Positions 44,917-53,601 of a DNA stretch of 64,000 nt are shown one piece after another. Location of the stretch: assembly GCA_913777615.1 (NCBI GenBank), contig CAJYTK010000002.1:1-64000 (forward strand), written 5' to 3'. Under the pieces are notes generated by a model. The model had not been told where the DNA came from, did no database searches, and was given only the letters and a program-made list of their open reading frames with translations. How positions within the stretch are numbered: position 1 is the stretch's first letter; each line of letters opens with the position of its first letter. The position numbers and the translations under genes are program-made. This DNA is from an uncultured Agrobacterium sp. (lineage in GTDB: Bacteria > Pseudomonadota > Alphaproteobacteria > Rhizobiales > Rhizobiaceae).

Positions 44917-46512
44917 ATGCTGCCGCCTGTCAGTGCCGTCACAGCAGGAGAGCTTTCCCCGCAGACCCCGGGGCAAAAGCCGGATGCGGTCGCGTCGCCG
45001 GCCAACCAGCCGACCACCCCACAAGCCATCTCCGACACCTCTCCTAATATCCCCGTCGTCGCTGCCCGCGCAATCTCCGGGGAAGCCGAGCTTCACCGCA
45101 CCGGAACCGTGCTCGCAGAAGTTCTGGGTTCGCTTCTGGGAATGGAGCGTCTGGAAGGAGAAGACGCAGGAGCCTATGTGAACCGTCTCACCTCGGCCCT
45201 TCAATCTCTGCCGATAGCGCAGAGAGCGACACTCGAACAGCAACTGGGAACGCTGCTGAAGGGCATGACCATTGCGCTAATGCTCGACATTCTGAAGAAC
45301 AACGCAGGGCCGAATGCTGCCAGGTTGGCCGCGATGCTGGAACTTGCCCGTGTCGGCCAGTCCGAGGACGGCGTGAAGGTGGCGCTGCCGCCCTATCTTC
45401 AGGATCTCCTCCCGGATAGCCCTTCCCTTAATCTTCGACCGGTCAACGGGCCGCCGCCCGCAACACTTCTATCTCGACTGCCACTCCCCGTTGGTGAAAA
45501 CGATTCTCTGACACGTAAACCCGCGACCATCTCTCCGGCGCCGCCTGCAGAACAGGCGGACGCCCAGCCAGCGTCAAACACCGCTTCGCCCGCAACGCAG
45601 GCTTTTGCGAAAGCGACCACGCAGACACCGCTCCCCTCTCAAATAACCGCTCAGAACGCGGACGCTGCACTCAGCACGCCTCAAGCGTTGCCTCCTGAAC
45701 AGTGCGCTCAGTCTTCTCCGCAGCCCGCACCATCAAGCAAGGCCGGTCTTTTGACCTTGCCTCCGCAGAGCGCAGACGTGCCGATGATCACGCAGGATGG
45801 TGCTGCGGATCATGCCCCGCTTACCCCGTTCCTGAAGACAGATGCCGCGACGATTGCGAGGCAGTTTCGCGGCGCGAGCCCACAGGACATGGAGACATTG
45901 TTGCTGGCCGTGCTGCTCGGCAGACTGCCCGAGCGCGCCGATCCGCTGCCAAGCACATTTTCCGCGCCGCCTATCGTGCCACATGAAGAAACCTCGGATG
46001 CTGAGGCTCCGAAGACGCAGCAATTCCTGACGTCTGGGCAGACGCAAGGCCATTCAACTGGCGCTGCAAATGAAGAGAGCCCGGCAGCGATGCTTCGCCC
46101 GGAAGCGCGGGCCGCTGCGAGCGCCTTAGCTACAGCCGACGGAAAGAGCCTCGCCTTCGAGCAGGCCGCGCTCCAATCCGCGGTTGCCTCGCTGATTACC
46201 AAGCCGGGCACACCGCTTCCTTTCGTCAACTACCCGATCGAGGAGCAGAAGCGCGACGAGGACGCACCGCCCCGCGGTCGCTGGCCTTCCTCTGATGGTG
46301 AGGGCGAAGGAGGGGCTGAAGAAGAGGCTGGGCAGCACCATCCGGACCAGAACGACGCACAGCAGAATCATCCAGACGAGCCACTCGAAGAGGAAGAGCG
46401 CGTCGCCGCCAATGATGAGCCGGTCGATCATTCGGTTTCCGAAGGTGCGCGAGAAGATGGCCGGGTGGGTGATGCTGAGTCTTATTACTTGCGAATGGGC
46501 AACTTCACCTAA
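44917..46512 (+). CDS. Low-complexity protein of unknown function
   Basis: A 531-residue protein with no family I recognise. It has a Pro/Ala/Gln-rich N-terminus, an ordered helical part at about 50-165 (ERLEGEDAGAYVNRLTSALQSL ... LAAMLELARVG), a long Pro/Ala/Thr linker, a second short block (about 310-335; IARQFRGASPQDMETLLLAVLLGRLPE) and a strongly acidic C-terminal tail (about 440-490). Length and layout loosely recall FliK hook-length control proteins, but no flagellar gene is near. The ribosome site is weak. Convergent with rpsA. Confidence 0.65.
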   Translation: MLPPVSAVTAGELSPQTPGQKPDAVASPANQPTTPQAISDTSPNIPVVAARAISGEAELHRTGTVLAEVLGSLLGMERLEGEDAGAYVNRLTSALQSLPIAQRATLEQQLGTLLKGMTIALMLDILKNNAGPNAARLAAMLELARVGQSEDGVKVALPPYLQDLLPDSPSLNLRPVNGPPPATLLSRLPLPVGENDSLTRKPATISPAPPAEQADAQPASNTASPATQAFAKATTQTPLPSQITAQNADAALSTPQALPPEQCAQSSPQPAPSSKAGLLTLPPQSADVPMITQDGAADHAPLTPFLKTDAATIARQFRGASPQDMETLLLAVLLGRLPERADPLPSTFSAPPIVPHEETSDAEAPKTQQFLTSGQTQGHSTGAANEESPAAMLRPEARAAASALATADGKSLAFEQAALQSAVASLITKPGTPLPFVNYPIEEQKRDEDAPPRGRWPSSDGEGEGGAEEEAGQHHPDQNDAQQNHPDEPLEEEERVAANDEPVDHSVSEGAREDGRVGDAESYYLRMGNFT

Positions 46513-46583
46513 CCTACCGTCCCGTGTGTCCACGAGACCGCGAACTTACACGAATCCCAGGTCTGAAAAACAACAACAAAAAA

Positions 46584-46605
46584 CCCGCCGGATCGCTCCG
46601 GCGGG
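46584..46605 (-). terminator. Intrinsic terminator of rpsA
   Basis: 9-bp stem CCCGCCGGA / TCCGGCGGG with a 4-nt loop. On the minus strand it is followed by a T-rich run (TTTTTTGTTGTTG), 26 nt after the rpsA stop. Confidence 0.92.
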
Positions 46606-46630
46606 CTCTTCATGTCTCATAGGCTGACGA

Positions 46631-48331
46631 TTACTCGCCGCGGTTCTTCAGAGCCGCGCCAAGGATATCGCCGAGCGAAGCGCCGGAGTCTGACGAACCG
46701 AACTGAGCGACGGCTTCCTTCTCTTCTGCGATTTCCAGAGCCTTGATCGAAAGCATGACCTTGCGATCCTTCTTGGAGAAGTTGACGACGCGGGCGTCGA
46801 GAACCTGACCAACCGAGAAACGCTCCGGACGCTGATCGTCACGATCGCGTGCCAGGTCGTTGCGGCGGATGAAGGAGGTGATGTCTTCGTGGTTGACGAG
46901 CTTCACTTCGATGCCGCCTTCGTTAACGCCGATAACTTCAGCGGAAACGACAGCGTTCTTGCGCAGTTCGCCAGACGTTGCGGCTTCACCCACAGCGTCC
47001 TTGCCGAGCTGCTTGATACCGAGAGAGATACGCTCCTTCTCGACGTCAACGTCCAGAACGACAGCCTTGACGACATCGCCCTTGTTGAACTCTTCGATGA
47101 CCTGCTCGCCCGGACGGTTCCAGTCGAGATCCGACAGGTGAACCATGCCGTCGACATCGCCTTCGAGGCCAATGAACAGGCCGAATTCGGTCTTGTTCTT
47201 GACTTCGCCTTCGACTTCAGTGCCGGCCGGATGGCTGTAGGCAAATGCCTGCCATGGATTTTCCAGCGTCTGCTTGAGGCCGAGCGAGATACGGCGCTTG
47301 GACGGATCGACTTCGAGAACGACAACGTCGACTTCCTGGCTCGTGGACAGGATCTTGCCGGGATGTACGTTCTTCTTGGTCCAAGACATTTCGGAAATGT
47401 GGATCAGGCCTTCGATGCCCGGCTCCAGCTCGACGAATGCACCGTAGTCGGTGATGTTCGTGACCGTACCGGAGATCTTCTTGCCAACCGGGTACTTGGC
47501 GGAGATGCCATCCCACGGATCGGACTCGAGCTGCTTCATGCCGAGCGAGATACGGTGGGTTTCCTGGTTGATGCGGATGATCTGAACCTTGACCTGCTGG
47601 CCAATGTTGAGGATTTCCGAAGGATGGTTGACGCGGCGCCATGCCATGTCGGTGACGTGCAGCAGGCCGTCGATGCCGCCGAGGTCAACGAACGCACCGT
47701 AATCGGTGATGTTCTTGACGACGCCGTCAACAACCTGGCCTTCTTCGAGGTTCTGAACGATTTCAGAACGCTGCTCGGCGCGGGACTCTTCGAGAACCGT
47801 ACGGCGCGAAACGACGATGTTGCCGCGACGCTTGTCCATCTTGAGGATTTCGAAGGGCTGCGGGTTGTGCATCAGAGGCGTTACGTCGCGGATCGGACGA
47901 ATGTCGACCTGCGAACGCGGAAGGAAGGCAACAGCGCCGTCGAGATCGACCGTGAAGCCGCCCTTGACCTGGTTGAAGATAACGCCTTCAACGCGCTCGC
48001 CAGCTTCGAACTTGGCTTCGAGCTTGACCCAGCTCTCTTCGCGGCGAGCCTTCTCGCGCGACAGAACGGCTTCGCCCAGAGCGTTTTCGATGCGCTCGAC
48101 ATAAACTTCGACTTCGTCGCCGACTTTCAGCGTGCCGTCCTTGGACTTGGCACCGAATTCCTTGAGCGGAACGCGGCCTTCGACCTTGAGGCCAACGTCA
48201 ACAATCGCGACATCCTTTTCGATGGCCGTTACGATGCCCTTGGCAACATAGCCTTCGGCCAGGTCGTTGGAAGCAAAGGACTCTTCGAGCAGGGCTGCGA
48301 AATCGTCGCGCGTGGGGGTAGCTACAGACAT
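46631..48331 (-). CDS. rpsA: 30S ribosomal protein S1
   Basis: Essential S1 protein that brings mRNA to the 30S subunit. It has 566 residues with six S1 RNA-binding repeats, seen as repeated blocks such as GVVKNITDYGAFVDLGGIDGLLHVTDMAW, GTVTNITDYGAFVELEPGIEGLIHISEMSW and GEVKNKTEFGLFIGLEGDVDGMVHLSDLDW. Length and repeat order match alphaproteobacterial S1. It follows cmk (167 nt gap), the usual gene order cmk-rpsA. Confidence 0.98.
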   Translation of the reverse strand: MSVATPTRDDFAALLEESFASNDLAEGYVAKGIVTAIEKDVAIVDVGLKVEGRVPLKEFGAKSKDGTLKVGDEVEVYVERIENALGEAVLSREKARREESWVKLEAKFEAGERVEGVIFNQVKGGFTVDLDGAVAFLPRSQVDIRPIRDVTPLMHNPQPFEILKMDKRRGNIVVSRRTVLEESRAEQRSEIVQNLEEGQVVDGVVKNITDYGAFVDLGGIDGLLHVTDMAWRRVNHPSEILNIGQQVKVQIIRINQETHRISLGMKQLESDPWDGISAKYPVGKKISGTVTNITDYGAFVELEPGIEGLIHISEMSWTKKNVHPGKILSTSQEVDVVVLEVDPSKRRISLGLKQTLENPWQAFAYSHPAGTEVEGEVKNKTEFGLFIGLEGDVDGMVHLSDLDWNRPGEQVIEEFNKGDVVKAVVLDVDVEKERISLGIKQLGKDAVGEAATSGELRKNAVVSAEVIGVNEGGIEVKLVNHEDITSFIRRNDLARDRDDQRPERFSVGQVLDARVVNFSKKDRKVMLSIKALEIAEEKEAVAQFGSSDSGASLGDILGAALKNRGE

Positions 48332-48498
48332 TAAATCTCCTGAAGTGTCCGATTATTACAGGACACACAAGCGCCGGGGGTTTGCGTTGATCATTCCCAA
48401 AATCCATGCCCGCCTTGTCGTGCAAGGCTTTCCGGCGCAGGGCTTGCTTTCGGGACATTCCAGAACGGAAATCGGACATGCCGATTCCCGTACAATTC

Positions 48499-49131
48499 TT
48501 ATTTCTTCATCGCGGCATCGATAATCGCCTTTGCCGCTTGAAACGCCGCCTCTATACTCATTTCCGACGTATCAAGCAAGTGCGCGTCTTGCGCTGGTTT
48601 CAAAGGACTATCAGCCCGGCCCATATCCCGCTCGTCACGTTTCTTCACATCTGCGAAAATCGCCTCGTAATCGGCAGCACCGCCGCTCGCGACAATCTCG
48701 TCATAACGACGTCTTGCCCTGATTTCGGGAGAAGCCGTCACATAAAGCTTCACCGGCACATCCGGGCAGACGACGGTGCCTATATCGCGTCCGTCCAGTA
48801 CCGTACCCGGCTCGCGCAGCGAAAATGCGCGCTGCGCCGTTACCAGTGCGCGCCGCACGGCGGGCATGACCGCAATCTTCGAGGCCGCCTCCCCTACCTC
48901 ATGGCGTGACAGAACAGAGCGGTCTAGCCCGGCCAGATCGAGATGGAGCGCGGTCTCTTCCGCAATCGCTTCGTCATCTAGAGGCTTGCCGGCATCGAGC
49001 AGCGCCTTGGCCGTGGCGCGATAGGTCAGGCCTGTGTCGAGGTGATGAAAGCCGTAAACCTCGGCAATCTTGCGCGAAAGCGTACCCTTGCCTGCCGCTG
49101 CCGGGCCATCGATGGCGATCGTAAAAGTCAT
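48499..49131 (-). CDS. cmk: Cytidylate kinase
   Basis: Phosphorylates CMP and dCMP with ATP. The 210-residue protein has the P-loop [31 protein letters not shown], the NMP-binding stretch and [23 protein letters not shown], typical of Cmk. It lies upstream of rpsA in the usual pairing. In many Rhizobiales aroA precedes cmk; here the next gene upstream is the divergent FYDLN-acid gene. Confidence 0.96.
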   Translation of the reverse strand: MTFTIAIDGPAAAGKGTLSRKIAEVYGFHHLDTGLTYRATAKALLDAGKPLDDEAIAEETALHLDLAGLDRSVLSRHEVGEAASKIAVMPAVRRALVTAQRAFSLREPGTVLDGRDIGTVVCPDVPVKLYVTASPEIRARRRYDEIVASGGAADYEAIFADVKKRDERDMGRADSPLKPAQDAHLLDTSEMSIEAAFQAAKAIIDAAMKK

Positions 49132-49357
49132 GGGGGTAAACTCTCGAATGGACGTTTGCCTAAGGCGCGGACTTTATCATAAAGAATGGGAGCATTCACC
49201 CCGCAAGCAGCCGAAAACTTCCACCCTCGCAATCCCATGCAGTTTATCTTTGACAGGCACCACGCCAAGGATTAAGGGGACCGGCTATAAATTTACCGTC
49301 TACTGCCGAATTCACGGCGTTAAGACCGAACTCATTCAAAAATTCGAGGCTTTGACA

Positions 49358-49744
49358 GTGGCAAAAGCGGAACTTGGAACCAAGCGCACCGACCCGGATA
49401 CCGGCAAGAAATTCTACGACTTAAACCGCGATCCGGTTGTCTCCCCTTACACCGGCAAGTCCTGGCCGCTTTCCTTCTTCGAGGAAACGACGGCGCAAGC
49501 CAAGATGGAGCAGGCTGAGGAAGACGACGTTCAAGAAGTCGATACCGAAAGCACGGACGTCGAACTCGTCTCGCTGGAAGACGCCGATGGCGACAACAAC
49601 AACGACGAAGTTCCCGATGATATCGGCGATGACGATGTCGAGCTGGACGATGACGACGACACCTTCCTCGAAGCCGATGAAGATGACGACGATGACGACG
49701 TCTCCGGCATTATCGGTGTCGGCGGCGACGACGAAGAAGCCTGA
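49358..49744 (+). CDS. FYDLN acid domain protein (TIGR02300 family)
   Basis: A 128-residue alphaproteobacterial protein of unknown function. The N-terminus carries the family motif (KRTDPDTGKKFYDLNRDPVVSPYTGKSWP, about 8-36), and the rest is extremely acidic with long Asp/Glu runs (about 75-128). The start is GTG 49358 (MAKAELGTKRTDP), with CGAGG about 10 nt before it; the open frame extends further but without family sequence. It lies just before tRNA-Ala, as usual in Rhizobiales. Confidence 0.88.
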   Translation: MAKAELGTKRTDPDTGKKFYDLNRDPVVSPYTGKSWPLSFFEETTAQAKMEQAEEDDVQEVDTESTDVELVSLEDADGDNNNDEVPDDIGDDDVELDDDDDTFLEADEDDDDDDVSGIIGVGGDDEEA

Positions 49745-49896
49745 TTTTCCAAAGTTTTTTCGCCCGGTTACAAAAAAATGTCACCGGGCGAATTTTTCGG
49801 CTTGCCATCTTCATTCATGAGAAGTATCAAGCCGCCACCGAACGGAAACAACCGCTTCGGTTCCCGGAACCGGATCAATCATACCGGAACCCTTAT

Positions 49897-49972
<76 letters not shown>

Positions 49973-49973
49973 A

Positions 49974-50355
49974 TTCCTTGCGTGTTTTGATTTATGTTTA
50001 CAAAACAGCGACTTGTAGAGGTCGGTGATTTTCATTCTGACCAACCATTCTGACCAATGCTAGCAGTAGGTCTTGATGTTTGAATTGCGTGGCCGGTTCA
50101 ACGCGCCACCTCGACATGGCGCGAAGGAAATCATAGCGTCGCGCCTTCAACTAACGAAGGCTGCTTGCTCCGGTGCTCCCGGTACCGAGAGTACCGATAG
50201 GTGCTGCACCCATTTCTGAGGGGTTTGCGGTACCTTTCAAGTGCCAACTGGTTGCCCACTGCCACCGCGTCCTTGGTGTGGGTAGAGCGGTCTTCGCCTC
50301 TAGCTGCACACTCAGATTCGGTTATAATCAAATCGCAACGGGATGGGGCACTTCG
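49974..50355. other. Left end of the element, non-coding
   Basis: No supported gene. Two copies of CATTCTGACCAA (50033-50044 and 50046-50057) lie here and probably bind the integrase. The rest should contain the promoter of the secreted protein gene that starts at 50356. Confidence 0.6.
50033..50057 (+). repeat. Left pair of 12-bp direct repeats, candidate integrase arm sites
   Basis: CATTCTGACCAA at 50033-50044 and 50046-50057 (13-bp period). An identical pair lies at the other end. The distance from the attL core end to this pair is 59 bp, the same as on the right. Confidence 0.75.
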
Positions 50356-51525
50356 ATGTTTGTAAAGCGTTTTTTGGCGGCGACGGCAGCTACTGTCGGC
50401 TTTTTCATTGCAGGGCACGCTTCAGCTTTGACTTTTTCAGTGGAGCCGCTCGACAACTCAAAGGCAGCCATACTTGTCTCGGGTGTCTTCGAGCCGACCC
50501 AAGACCTCAGCGAGTTCGTATTGCTTGCCAAAACTCTAGGCGGGAAGTTCGGCATCGTTGTGTTCAATTCCCCAGGTGGTAATCCATCGAAAGCGATTGA
50601 GATGGGCCGCCTAATTCGGTTACTGCGTCTTTCCACTTTTCAGTTCAGGGGGATGGAGTGCTCCTCGGCCTGCGCCCTGGCATTTATGGGAGGCATCACA
50701 CGGGCAGCGGAAACCGGCTCGATAGGCGTCCACAAGTCGTCATTCTCAGAAGGAACCGCGATCTCAGTTGATGATGCTGTCTCCTACATTCAGCATCAGA
50801 CCGCACAGACTATAAGTTACATGACGGAGATGGGCATTGACCCTGGCCTCCTGCAACTTTCATTTAGCTATGAAAAAGACGACATGCGCTATCTCTCGAA
50901 GAGCGAGATGGCGCAATACAAACTTACAAACTTGGATTTGGATACAAGCTCACCTTCTGTTCAAGCGTCCGCACCGAGTACGCCACCTACGGGAACCGAG
51001 GCAAGAGCGCTCCCAGACTACCGCATTGCCAGCGATGACCAACGGTTTCAAATTCCGTTGGCTCAAACAGGGGCGTTGCGTGTCCCGAAAGGGAAAGAGT
51101 ACCTGCGGCAAGCGGAAGACCAAAAGTCTGAGAAGCTGTTGCCGCTGAAGAATGGGCAACGGGTTGAAATCGTCTCGGTAGGTGAGCGGTGGTATCGAGT
51201 GAGGGTGAAAGGGAAGGAAGGATATTTGCACCACAACTGGGTGAGGGTTGACCAGTTCCTAGATCAGCCCTTCGAAAACCGATTCATTCAAATTCGGAGC
51301 TTTGACAATTACTCCGATGCGGCGGCTTATGTGCAAAGCTCGGACTTACCCGTCACCGCGTATTTGGCCACCAACAAGTGGTATGCCGTGGCACTCACTC
51401 GAACGCTGCCGCCGAAGAGCGCTATCGAGCTGTTGAATGGGTTGAAAGCGCAGGGGGCGGTTCCCGACGATGCTTTTATGACAGTCGGGAACACATACGT
51501 TCGCAGTGTTTGCTGTTCCAACTAG
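50356..51525 (+). CDS. Exported ClpP/crotonase-fold protein with SH3 and SPOR-like parts
   Basis: A 389-residue cargo protein. Signal peptide MFVKRFLAATAATVGFFIAGHASA, then a ClpP-like domain (about 28-200; GIVVFNSPGGNPSKAIEMG, catalytic-type Ser in MECSSACALAFMGG, GSIGVHKSSFSE) as in COG3904 periplasmic proteins. A region around 285-330 resembles a bacterial SH3 domain (KNGQRVEIVSVGERWYRVRVKGKEGYLH), and the last 70 residues resemble a SPOR-like fold (FIQIRSFDNYSDAAAYVQSS). So it could be a periplasmic protease tied to the cell wall. ATG 50356 is chosen because the signal peptide begins there. Confidence 0.72.
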   Translation: MFVKRFLAATAATVGFFIAGHASALTFSVEPLDNSKAAILVSGVFEPTQDLSEFVLLAKTLGGKFGIVVFNSPGGNPSKAIEMGRLIRLLRLSTFQFRGMECSSACALAFMGGITRAAETGSIGVHKSSFSEGTAISVDDAVSYIQHQTAQTISYMTEMGIDPGLLQLSFSYEKDDMRYLSKSEMAQYKLTNLDLDTSSPSVQASAPSTPPTGTEARALPDYRIASDDQRFQIPLAQTGALRVPKGKEYLRQAEDQKSEKLLPLKNGQRVEIVSVGERWYRVRVKGKEGYLHHNWVRVDQFLDQPFENRFIQIRSFDNYSDAAAYVQSSDLPVTAYLATNKWYAVALTRTLPPKSAIELLNGLKAQGAVPDDAFMTVGNTYVRSVCCSN

Positions 51526-51818
51526 CTCCAAGCGAGCAAATAGGGGTCTAGCAGTTGCCTGTGATCTTGTATGCGTGGTGCTCCTCGGTGCCTAACCAGG
51601 CTCCTTCACTGGGTCCTTTTTGTCCGCTGACTTTTCCTCAGCTTGGTGCGTGTTCGGCCTCGTGGGCGGCAGTCTTGCGCGTATCGTGTTCATCGGTTCC
51701 CGGCATGGCGACTGACGACCACCAATTGCCCCTGCTTTATGGATAGTAGGCGTTTGTCAGTTCGCTTGCCCACCTCCCGCACAGCCATTCATGGCGACCC
51801 GACCCTGGGGAGTGCGGC

Positions 51819-51836
51819 GTGACGAGTATTCGTCAC
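51819..51836. promoter_or_regulatory. Perfect dyad upstream of the ParB-like gene
   Basis: GTGACGA / TCGTCAC with a 4-bp spacer, about 137 nt before the ParB-like start. A candidate operator or ParB-like binding site; no experimental parallel is known to me. Confidence 0.4.
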
Positions 51837-51862
51837 ATCACCCTCATCGTTGGTCCTTCTTG

Positions 51863-51904
51863 CGATCTCCTCGTTCCTTCGTGGTTCGGGGAGATCGTCT
51901 TTTG
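51863..51904 (+). terminator. Terminator-like hairpin in the leader of the ParB-like gene
   Basis: 8-bp stem CGATCTCC / GGAGATCG, 19-nt loop, followed by TCTTTTGGG on the plus strand. Confidence 0.5.
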
Positions 51905-51972
51905 GGACAACGGCGAGGGCGGGAGGCATCCAATAACGACAACCAACCACCAACGAAATGAGGACAATCCGC

Positions 51973-52833
51973 ATGCACGGACAACTCGACCCCGAGACCT
52001 TCGTCCATGACCTGAAGCCAGCCTATGAGGCATTGGCAGCGATGAAGGCGCGAAATGAAGACGACCCCGAGGAACCGCCTCGATTGCCGATAAAGGCAGT
52101 GGAGATGGTGCCGAACGTGTTTCAGGTTCGCGGGCTGTTGATCGATGAGAGCCACGTAAGGGCGCTGCTCGACGTTCTGGATCGTGGTGGAGACCTCGAC
52201 CCGATCACCGTCTGGCGTTGCGGCCAGCATGCATTGCTGGTCGACGGCCATCATCGGCTTGAAGCCTATCGCCGCTTCGAGGTGAAGGCGAAGCAACTGG
52301 TCAGCATCCCGGTCCACTGGTTCCACGGCTCGGCCAAGGAGGCGATGACTGAAGCAGCGTCCAGCAACGTCAAGGCGCGGCTCCAGATGACCCCAGAGCA
52401 ACGCTACGAGTTGGCGTGGCGTTGGACGCTTTTCGGTGAGTGGTCAAAGAAGGAGATCGCCGAACGGACCGGTGTCGGCACAAGCACCATAGCCAACATG
52501 CGCAAAGTCATCAGCGCCTTGGGGTCGGAATACCTTGAAGACGTTACCTGGAAGAAGGCGTTCCGAGAGTTCAATGGGAAGCAGATCACAATGGATGACG
52601 ATCAGATCGAGGAAATGGTCGAACAACAGGTCATCTCTTACGCATCAAGGATGGCCAAGGAGTTCTCCACGAAGCTGGCTCATAACCCAACCATTGCGGC
52701 TCGTACGCTGGACCGCTACTTCGGCGCAAAAGGGCCAGACGTGCTTTACCTTTGGGCAGAGGAACTGGGGCTGACTGTGACGGGTGATCGTGATCTCGAC
52801 GAGGAGGATGACCTTCCTCCGTGTCCGTTCTGA
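51973..52833 (+). CDS. ParB/Srx-like domain protein with helix-turn-helix
   Basis: A 286-residue cargo protein. The N-terminal half has a ParB-like fold (about 38-115; VEMVPNVFQVRGLLIDESHVRALLDVL ... LLVDGHHRLEAYRRFEV, the counterpart of the GEHRxxA box). A helix-turn-helix follows (about 140-180; RYELAWRWTLFGEWSKKEIAERTGVGTSTIANMRKVISAL). No ParA is encoded near, so it is more likely a regulator or an enzyme of the ParB superfamily than a plasmid partition protein. ATG 51973 follows GAGGACAATCCGC. Confidence 0.75.
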   Translation: MHGQLDPETFVHDLKPAYEALAAMKARNEDDPEEPPRLPIKAVEMVPNVFQVRGLLIDESHVRALLDVLDRGGDLDPITVWRCGQHALLVDGHHRLEAYRRFEVKAKQLVSIPVHWFHGSAKEAMTEAASSNVKARLQMTPEQRYELAWRWTLFGEWSKKEIAERTGVGTSTIANMRKVISALGSEYLEDVTWKKAFREFNGKQITMDDDQIEEMVEQQVISYASRMAKEFSTKLAHNPTIAARTLDRYFGAKGPDVLYLWAEELGLTVTGDRDLDEEDDLPPCPF

Positions 52834-52856
52834 CACCAGCCTGTACATCCCTTACA

Positions 52857-52873
52857 CTGTACAATTTGTACAG
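52857..52873. promoter_or_regulatory. Perfect 17-bp palindrome between ParB-like gene and unknown gene
   Basis: CTGTACAATTTGTACAG, plus a further half-site CTGTACA at 52841-52847. Such a site is typical of a dimeric repressor. It lies 24 nt after the ParB-like stop and about 165 nt before the 134-residue protein gene. Possible binder: the ParB-like HTH protein. Confidence 0.55.
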
Positions 52874-53036
52874 CCGAGCCTTCGGCAACGCCCGAAGTTT
52901 CTGAGACGCGACTGCTTTCACCTCCGCCTTCGTCGGATGACAGCGTCGACAACCACCGAGCGGCCTACGCCGTCAACAACTTACCTATCATCATCAACGA
53001 ACCTGCCTGAGTAACCCTCGGCAAGAAGGACCAACT

Positions 53037-53441
53037 ATGATCGAGACCATTATTCAGAACACCAAGACTATCATTTTCATGTCTAGCGAAGACAAGGCTG
53101 CGAGCCTGCGCTTTAGCGAACTTGACGGTCGCATCTATGTCGCCATCGTTGATCTCTGGGCACAATTGGACACGCGTGGCGCAGACATGGACAAGTCTAT
53201 TTACACCCTGGACGACGCAGCGAGCGTGTTCACCGACACTGGAGAGACGCACGTAATCGGAGAGGAGGGCTTTAGTGGCTGTTCCTCGGAATGCAAAACC
53301 AGCTACTTGTCCCGAGAAGCGGCTACGTTGCTGACCCGAATGTATCTTCCCCGCCTGGATAGCCCGCTAGCCAAAAATAATGGGAGAGACGAAATCGGTC
53401 GGGTGTTCGAACAAGTCGCATTGAGCTTTGCTGCTAAGTAG
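53037..53441 (+). CDS. Unknown cargo protein, 134 residues
   Basis: Not recognised. The ATG follows AAGAAGGACCAACT, a good ribosome site, and codon use looks coding. The sequence is mixed helix and strand with two nearby cysteines (FSGCSSECKTSYLS) and no membrane segment or signal peptide. Parts (DDAASVFTDTGETHVIG; DGRIYVAIVDLWAQL) hint at an anti-restriction or toxin-partner size class, but nothing firm. It lies behind the palindrome at 52857 and ahead of the convergent GIY-YIG gene. Confidence 0.65.
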   Translation: MIETIIQNTKTIIFMSSEDKAASLRFSELDGRIYVAIVDLWAQLDTRGADMDKSIYTLDDAASVFTDTGETHVIGEEGFSGCSSECKTSYLSREAATLLTRMYLPRLDSPLAKNNGRDEIGRVFEQVALSFAAK

Positions 53442-53601
53442 CTGTGAGGCCCCATACGTTGCGACGTATTGGCCGTGGAAGGCATTCTCGGTCGGGTGGT
53501 TCCACGGCCGGAGCGCCCCAAATATTTGTCGAGAAAATTTCTAACCCCAGATTAGATAAGTGGAACCCCCGATGTCCCCCGGTGCCCCCTCGCTGGGAGC
53601 A

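Larger units (their letters stand above)
51526..51972. other. Gap between secreted protein gene and ParB-like gene
   Basis: No supported gene in 447 nt. It contains the dyad GTGACGA / TCGTCAC (51819-51836) and a hairpin CGATCTCC / GGAGATCG followed by TCTTTT (51863-51902). The second may end a transcript or form a leader structure of the ParB-like gene. Confidence 0.55.

Noticed and set aside
46889-48334. 481-residue open frame on the strand opposite rpsA
   Set aside because: It mirrors the S1 gene almost end to end; GC-rich codon use leaves the opposite frame open. It shows no family motif and no own ribosome site.
51973-52833. Plasmid partition system (parAB) in the element
   Set aside because: Only the ParB-like protein is present, with no ParA gene and no replication gene, so a partition role is not supported.
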